Shown: piece by piece, positions 59,996 to 64,000 of the stretch
Layout: every line of letters begins with the position of its first letter
How positions within the stretch are numbered: position 1 is the stretch's first letter
Assembly: GCA_963848195.1 (NCBI GenBank)
Contig: CAWKCY010000016.1
Location: forward strand, 1-64,000
Length of the DNA: 64,000 nt
Direction of reading: 5' to 3'
Source of the DNA: CAVQBP01 sp963848195
Lineage (GTDB): Bacteria; Bacteroidota; Ignavibacteria; Ignavibacteriales; Ignavibacteriaceae
Program-made: the position numbers and the translations under genes
The notes under the pieces: model-generated
Told to the model about the DNA's origin: nothing
Seen by the model: only the letters and a program-made list of their open reading frames with translations
Database searches by the model: none

Positions 59996-61323
59996 TTCTT
60001 AATAATAGTTTTTCTACCGACGGAATAATAAGTAAAGTTTTGTTCCTCCATTTTTTCAAGGTCATATAGATTTCTTCCGTCAAAAATAAGAGGAGATTTA
60101 AGTGCTAATTTAATTTTATTGAAATCAGGATTTCTGAATTCATTCCATTCAGTCATAATTATTAAAGCATCTGCATTTTCAAGAGGTTCGTACGGGTTTT
60201 CACAGTATTTAATACAATCACCCAGAGCAATTTTGGTTGTTTCCATGGCTTCAGGGTCATAGGCGCATACTGTAGCATTTTTATCTAATAATTTTTTTAT
60301 TAATGTTAATGCAGGTGCTTCCCGTACATCATCAGTATTAGGTTTAAAAGCAAGGCCCCAAACTGCAAAGTGAATCTCTGAGAGATCATTAAAATGATTT
60401 TTTATTTTATTAAAAAACAATTCAACCTGTTTTTTATTTACATTATATACTGATTTTAAGATACTGAAATCATATTTATTTTCATTGGCAGTGTTTATTA
60501 AAGCGATCACATCTTTAGGAAAGCAAGAGCCGCCATATCCAACTCCTGGAAATAAAAATCTTTTTCCAATTCTAGAGTCTGAACCAATACCTTTTCTTAC
60601 CTTATCAACTTCGGCTCCTGTTAATTCACATAAATTTGCAATTTCATTCATAAAAGAAATTTTAGTCGCTAAAAAAGAATTGGCAGCATATTTAGTCATT
60701 TCGGCAGATTTTTCATCCATAAAATAAATCGGGTTGCCGGATCTTATAAAAGGTTCATATAATTCTTCTAAAACCTTCCTAGTTCTTTCGCTACTTGTTC
60801 CAATAACTACCCTTTCAGGTTTCATAAAATCTTCAACAGCCATACCTTCTCTTAAAAATTCAGGATTGCTGGCGACATCAAATTGGAAATTTTCAGCATG
60901 GTTTTTAATCGCGCGCCTGACTTTTTCACTAGTACCAACAGGCACAGTACTTTTATCAACAATTACTTTATAACCAATTTCAGGCTCTTCATTAAATATT
61001 TTTCCAAGATCGTCAGCGACTCCTAAAATATATTTCAGATCCGCACTGCCGTCTTCATCCTGCGGTGTTGGTAGACATAATAAAATAATATCTGATTTTT
61101 TGACTGATTCTTTAAGATCAGTAGTAAATTTTAATCTCCCTGCTTTTATATTTCTTTCAAATATCAAATCAAGTCCAGGTTCAAAAATAGGAAGGGTTCC
61201 TTTTTTCATCTTTTCAATTTTATTCTTATCAATATCGACACAAACTATATTATTACCTGTTTCAGCAAAACAAGTACCCGTTACTAATCCCACATAACCA
61301 GTTCCAACAACTGCGATATTCAA
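59992..61323 (-). CDS. ugd: UDP-glucose 6-dehydrogenase
   Basis: The product has 443 residues. The Rossmann motif V-V-G-T-G-Y-V-G-L-V-T-G (5-16), E-P-G-L-D-L-I, S-N-P-E-F-L-R-E-G-M-A (about 158-168), the catalytic Cys in G-V-G-Y-G-G-S-C-F-P-K-D (about 258-269) and the C-terminal UDP-binding domain are complete. It oxidises UDP-glucose to UDP-glucuronate with 2 NAD+. It is followed by the UpxY gene with a 4-base overlap, so both belong to a surface polysaccharide context. Confidence 0.96.
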   Translation of the reverse strand: MNIAVVGTGYVGLVTGTCFAETGNNIVCVDIDKNKIEKMKKGTLPIFEPGLDLIFERNIKAGRLKFTTDLKESVKKSDIILLCLPTPQDEDGSADLKYILGVADDLGKIFNEEPEIGYKVIVDKSTVPVGTSEKVRRAIKNHAENFQFDVASNPEFLREGMAVEDFMKPERVVIGTSSERTRKVLEELYEPFIRSGNPIYFMDEKSAEMTKYAANSFLATKISFMNEIANLCELTGAEVDKVRKGIGSDSRIGKRFLFPGVGYGGSCFPKDVIALINTANENKYDFSILKSVYNVNKKQVELFFNKIKNHFNDLSEIHFAVWGLAFKPNTDDVREAPALTLIKKLLDKNATVCAYDPEAMETTKIALGDCIKYCENPYEPLENADALIIMTEWNEFRNPDFNKIKLALKSPLIFDGRNLYDLEKMEEQNFTYYSVGRKTIIKK

Positions 61324-61419
61324 TTAGACCTCCTGGTTTATACTAAAAAAATTTTCTTAATTAATAAATTTATAAAATATTTCTATCAATGTATATTTAC
61401 AAAGTAAGTGCTAAATGAG

Positions 61420-62586
61420 TTATATAATAAAGACTTTGGCAACATCGGTAAGCAATGAAGGCTGGTTAAATAATGCAGTAATAAATATTCTCCCAAGTGT
61501 TCTTTTATCTTTCGGAACCTTATTAAATGATTCAGCTATCTTATTGAACTTCTCGTCGGTAAAATTATAAATACCATTTTTCAATCGATTATATATTTCA
61601 TGTTTTTTACCTACCATTTCATACCATTCTTTATCGTAATTAAAAATATGGTCGAAATTATTCATTTTAACTGCCTCACCTGCAATTCTTCCAGCAATAC
61701 TACCCCCAATCATCCCCGATGAAATTCCGCCGCCGCTTAATGGGTTAACCTGCCTGGCCGCATCGCCCGCAAGCATTATTCCTGGTGAAGTGATTTTTTT
61801 TAAAGTTACAGTGGATGGTACACCGCCGGCAATTGATGTGAGAATAGGGGAATTAGGATAATTTTTCTGCATAAAGTCATTTAAAAAAGAAAGCGCAGAT
61901 CTTTTTTTTCCAACCATTCCGCTTATCCCCAATCCAATGTTTGCAATGTTTTTACCTTTGGGGAAAACCCAAAAGTAACCTCCCGGAGCATAGTTTTCTC
62001 CAAAATAAAAATATAGAGTATTGGGATCTACAGAAATATTTGAAGCAGTAATTTGCGTACAGCATTCCATATCTCTAAAATCAATATAGGTTTTTATTCC
62101 CGCCCATCTCCCGACTCTTGATTCAACACCATCCGCCCCAATTACTATTTTCGCCTTTAATTCTTTTTGTTCTCCCTGAAATTCGTATTTTACCCCTGAT
62201 ACTTTATCATTTTCAATAATTAATCCATTAACATAAGCACGTGTTAATATTTCGGCACCTGCATTTGCAGCGGTTTTTGCTAGTTCATAATCAAAGATTC
62301 TTCTTTCAAGAACATAGCCGGATTCGCCGAATTCAATTATGGCTTCATTTCCGTTTGGTGCATTTAGCGAAAATCTGCTAATGTGAGCAGTGATCCATTT
62401 TTCATCAGGAGAAATAAATTGTTCAACACCTTTTTTACTAATTGCTTCACCACACCTTACAGGATATCCTACATCTCTGTCTTTTTCTAGCATTAAAACG
62501 GAGACACCTTGTTCAGCGGCAAATCTTGCAGCAACAGAACCTGCCGGACCTGCGCCAACTACTATTATATCATATTCTTTTCTCAT
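61420..62586 (-). CDS. Geranylgeranyl reductase-family flavoprotein
   Basis: The product has 388 residues. An FAD-binding start V-V-G-A-G-P-A-G-S-V-A-A-R-F-A (9-23), G-D-A-A-R-Q-V-N-P-L-S-G-G-G-I (about 275-289) and the G-R-I-A-G-E-A segment are typical of geranylgeranyl and digeranylgeranyl-glycerophospholipid reductases. In bacteria, relatives also reduce menaquinone side chains. A ferredoxin gene ends 15 bases upstream, which suggests a ferredoxin-fed reduction of an isoprenoid or quinone. Substrate unknown. The GGR-ferredoxin pair stands apart from the ugd gene by 96 bases. Confidence 0.85.
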   Translation of the reverse strand: MRKEYDIIVVGAGPAGSVAARFAAEQGVSVLMLEKDRDVGYPVRCGEAISKKGVEQFISPDEKWITAHISRFSLNAPNGNEAIIEFGESGYVLERRIFDYELAKTAANAGAEILTRAYVNGLIIENDKVSGVKYEFQGEQKELKAKIVIGADGVESRVGRWAGIKTYIDFRDMECCTQITASNISVDPNTLYFYFGENYAPGGYFWVFPKGKNIANIGLGISGMVGKKRSALSFLNDFMQKNYPNSPILTSIAGGVPSTVTLKKITSPGIMLAGDAARQVNPLSGGGISSGMIGGSIAGRIAGEAVKMNNFDHIFNYDKEWYEMVGKKHEIYNRLKNGIYNFTDEKFNKIAESFNKVPKDKRTLGRIFITALFNQPSLLTDVAKVFII

Positions 62587-62601
62587 GCTGTGATAGTCAT
62601 A

Positions 62602-62826
62602 TTATTTTAACAATACCCCTTCTTTATTAAATTTAATAACCTCAATAGGGCAGCTCCACACACATTTTGCACAGTTTGTGCATCGATGGTCTATTATAAA
62701 TATTTCAGCCTCTTTTAGTTCGATTGCATCTTCCGGACAAACTCCAACGCAGCATCCGCAAAAGTCACATTTATTTGGAAGTATATCTATTAATAACTTA
62801 CCTGTTTTTGACTGCCGATACTGCAT
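62602..62826 (-). CDS. Ferredoxin, 2 x [4Fe-4S]
   Basis: The product has 74 residues. Two clusters are visible: C-D-F-C-G-C-C-V-G-V-C-P (20-31) and C-T-N-C-A-K-C-V-W-S-C-P (50-61). The first has G-C-C and the second A-K-C as the central cysteine spacing, both standard CxxCxxCxxxCP. It lies 15 bases upstream of the flavoprotein gene, so it likely delivers electrons to it. Confidence 0.93.
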   Translation of the reverse strand: MQYRQSKTGKLLIDILPNKCDFCGCCVGVCPEDAIELKEAEIFIIDHRCTNCAKCVWSCPIEVIKFNKEGVLLK

Positions 62827-63134
62827 AATAAATTAAAATAAATTGAAAAATGATAATGTAAAATTTACTTCAAAAAATAAAATTACAAATTATTAAATTA
62901 AAAGTATTATTTTTTAACCCAAATAAAATAAAAGTATGTTACGCAAATTATTTTTTTGTCATATTGAGGAAGGCGAATATCCCAAAATAGTGCAAATTAT
63001 AAACCTTGAGATTCTTCACTTCGTTCAGAATGACAGCTATACGTAATATGAGTTTACTAATTGAACTGATGTAAACAAATATTTAATATTTAAATCCAGA
63101 TAAAAAAACCACTACTTCCAGGAAGAATTTTACT
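62827..63134. other. Intergenic region with MITE-like element
   Basis: Contains element D (62933-63050) and AT-rich sequence; no gene. Confidence 0.65.
62933..63050 (+). repeat. MITE-like element D
   Basis: Left end AGTATGTTACGCAAAT and right end GCTATACGTAATATGA are imperfect inverted copies. The interior TCATATTGAGGAAGGCGAA and the core GAGATTCTTCACTTCGTTC are shared with element B. Confidence 0.7.
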
Positions 63135-64000
63135 TTGAATAATATTCCCGAGCACAAACTTGAGCAAGGTTTAGGATTAAAAGAAGCCGCTGCTCTTAAT
63201 ATGATAGATATGGTAGGCATAGGTCCATTTATTGTTCTTCCGATAGTTATTAAAGAAATGAATGGACCACAATGCATGCTTGCCTGGATATTAGGAGCAA
63301 TACTTTCTTTTATGGATGGTGCAGTCTGGTCTGAACTTGGTGCAGCAATGCCGGCTGCAGGAGGAAGTTATGTTTTCTTGAAAGAAATTTACGGACCAAA
63401 AAGCTGGGGAAAGTTATTCTCTTTTCTTTTTATTTGGCAGACCATTTTTCAAGCTCCTTTAGTTATCGCTTCCGGATCAATAGGATTTGCCCAATATTTC
63501 ACTTTTCTAATGCCACTTTCATCGACCGGGCAAAAAATTATATCAGGACTTCTAGTGATAACAATTGTTCTTCTTCTATATCGAAGAATTACAACAATTG
63601 GTAAAATTTCTTTATTCCTCTGGATTGGAGTAATTGCAACCATTGTCTGGTTAATATTGGGAGGTGTAACTCATTTTAATCCTAAACTCGCATTTGATTT
63701 TCCGAATAATGCTTTTGATTTATCTTTTATTTTTTTTGTGGGCCTTGGAAGTGCATCTGTACAGACCATTTATACATACCTTGGTTATTACAATATTTGT
63801 AATCTTGGATCGGAACTGAAGGACCCTGGAAGAAATATCCCCAAAAGTATTTTCATATCGATAGGAGGAATTGCTTTACTTTATCTGGCCATGCAGTTAA
63901 GTGTGCTGGGGGTAATACCCTGGCATGAAGCCATGAATTCTCAATTTATTGTAAGCACATTTGTTCAAAAAATTTATGGTTCAAAAGCAGCGATAGTTGT
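63135..64000 (+). CDS. APC-superfamily permease, C-terminus cut by window edge
   Basis: A TTG start at 63135 (AGGAAGA lies 10 bases upstream) opens a frame of 288 codons that runs to the window edge without a stop. Membrane helices alternate throughout. I-G-P-F-I-V-L-P, W-S-E-L-G-A-A-M-P-A-A-G-G-S-Y and N-L-G-S-E-L-K-D-P-G-R-N-I-P-K-S are APC-family landmarks. Amino acid or polyamine uptake in exchange or symport is the usual role; the substrate cannot be told. An in-frame ATG 66 bases later would cut into the first helix, so the TTG is preferred. Confidence 0.85.
   Translation, partial: MNNIPEHKLEQGLGLKEAAALNMIDMVGIGPFIVLPIVIKEMNGPQCMLAWILGAILSFMDGAVWSELGAAMPAAGGSYVFLKEIYGPKSWGKLFSFLFIWQTIFQAPLVIASGSIGFAQYFTFLMPLSSTGQKIISGLLVITIVLLLYRRITTIGKISLFLWIGVIATIVWLILGGVTHFNPKLAFDFPNNAFDLSFIFFVGLGSASVQTIYTYLGYYNICNLGSELKDPGRNIPKSIFISIGGIALLYLAMQLSVLGVIPWHEAMNSQFIVSTFVQKIYGSKAAIV

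Overview
The window is AT-rich (about one third G+C by eye) bacterial chromosome from the Bacteroidota-Chlorobiota-Ignavibacteriota lineage, most like an Ignavibacteria-type organism. The tmRNA tag reads GEYNYALAA, which matches the G-E-x-N-Y-A-L-A-A style tags of that lineage. Other markers are a DUF5723-type outer-membrane protein, an UpxY-type antiterminator, adjacent lptF and lptG, and an IleS with a GIHH signature.

Positions 1 to about 11.6 kb are accessory DNA. They hold a secreted nuclease-like gene, a small ribbon-helix-helix-like protein, a DUF6266-like gene, decayed lipoprotein genes and about 4 kb of repeat-dominated sequence (4.0-8.3 kb) with five copies of a double-hairpin unit and a ~670 bp duplication. 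A plus-strand run of small mobile-element genes (8.3-11.2 kb) follows: SymE-like, ArdC-domain and P-loop ATPase genes, several with single-base frameshifts. It ends at a perfect terminator hairpin just before a tRNA-Lys(CTT) gene. No integrase, transposase or second att copy was found.

From 11.8 to 34 kb lie mostly ordinary genes: two DoxX-like membrane proteins, DUF488, YtxH, a formyltransferase, an aquaporin with altered NPA boxes, a second DUF6266-like gene, an lsrF-alcohol dehydrogenase-VOC operon, a polysaccharide deacetylase, ssrA, a cobalamin adenosyltransferase with YgfZ, an M20 peptidase, lptF/lptG, an envelope protein pair and a TPR lipoprotein. From 34.2 to 38.7 kb a plus-strand set carries adenosine deaminase, hutU and serA. 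From 47.7 down to 38.8 kb is a tight minus-strand operon: yggS, divIVA-like, purine nucleoside phosphorylase, a membrane protein, ileS, a DksA/TraR protein, two tandem lspA genes and an rluD-type synthase.

The right third holds a frameshifted glycosidase-like gene with an esterase, TM2 and DUF2752 genes, rpiB, a MarR regulator, a sirtuin, a frameshifted YhaM-type exonuclease, UpxY with UDP-glucose dehydrogenase (probably the edge of a surface polysaccharide locus), a geranylgeranyl-reductase-type flavoprotein with a ferredoxin, and a truncated APC permease. Intergenic spaces carry MITE-like elements with TTGCGTAACT-type ends, CCAACGGTT-type hairpins that covary, and four separate tandem arrays with an 11-bp period but unrelated units. 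Six reading frames are broken by one base, mostly in or beside homopolymers, so sequence error must be considered before any is called biological.
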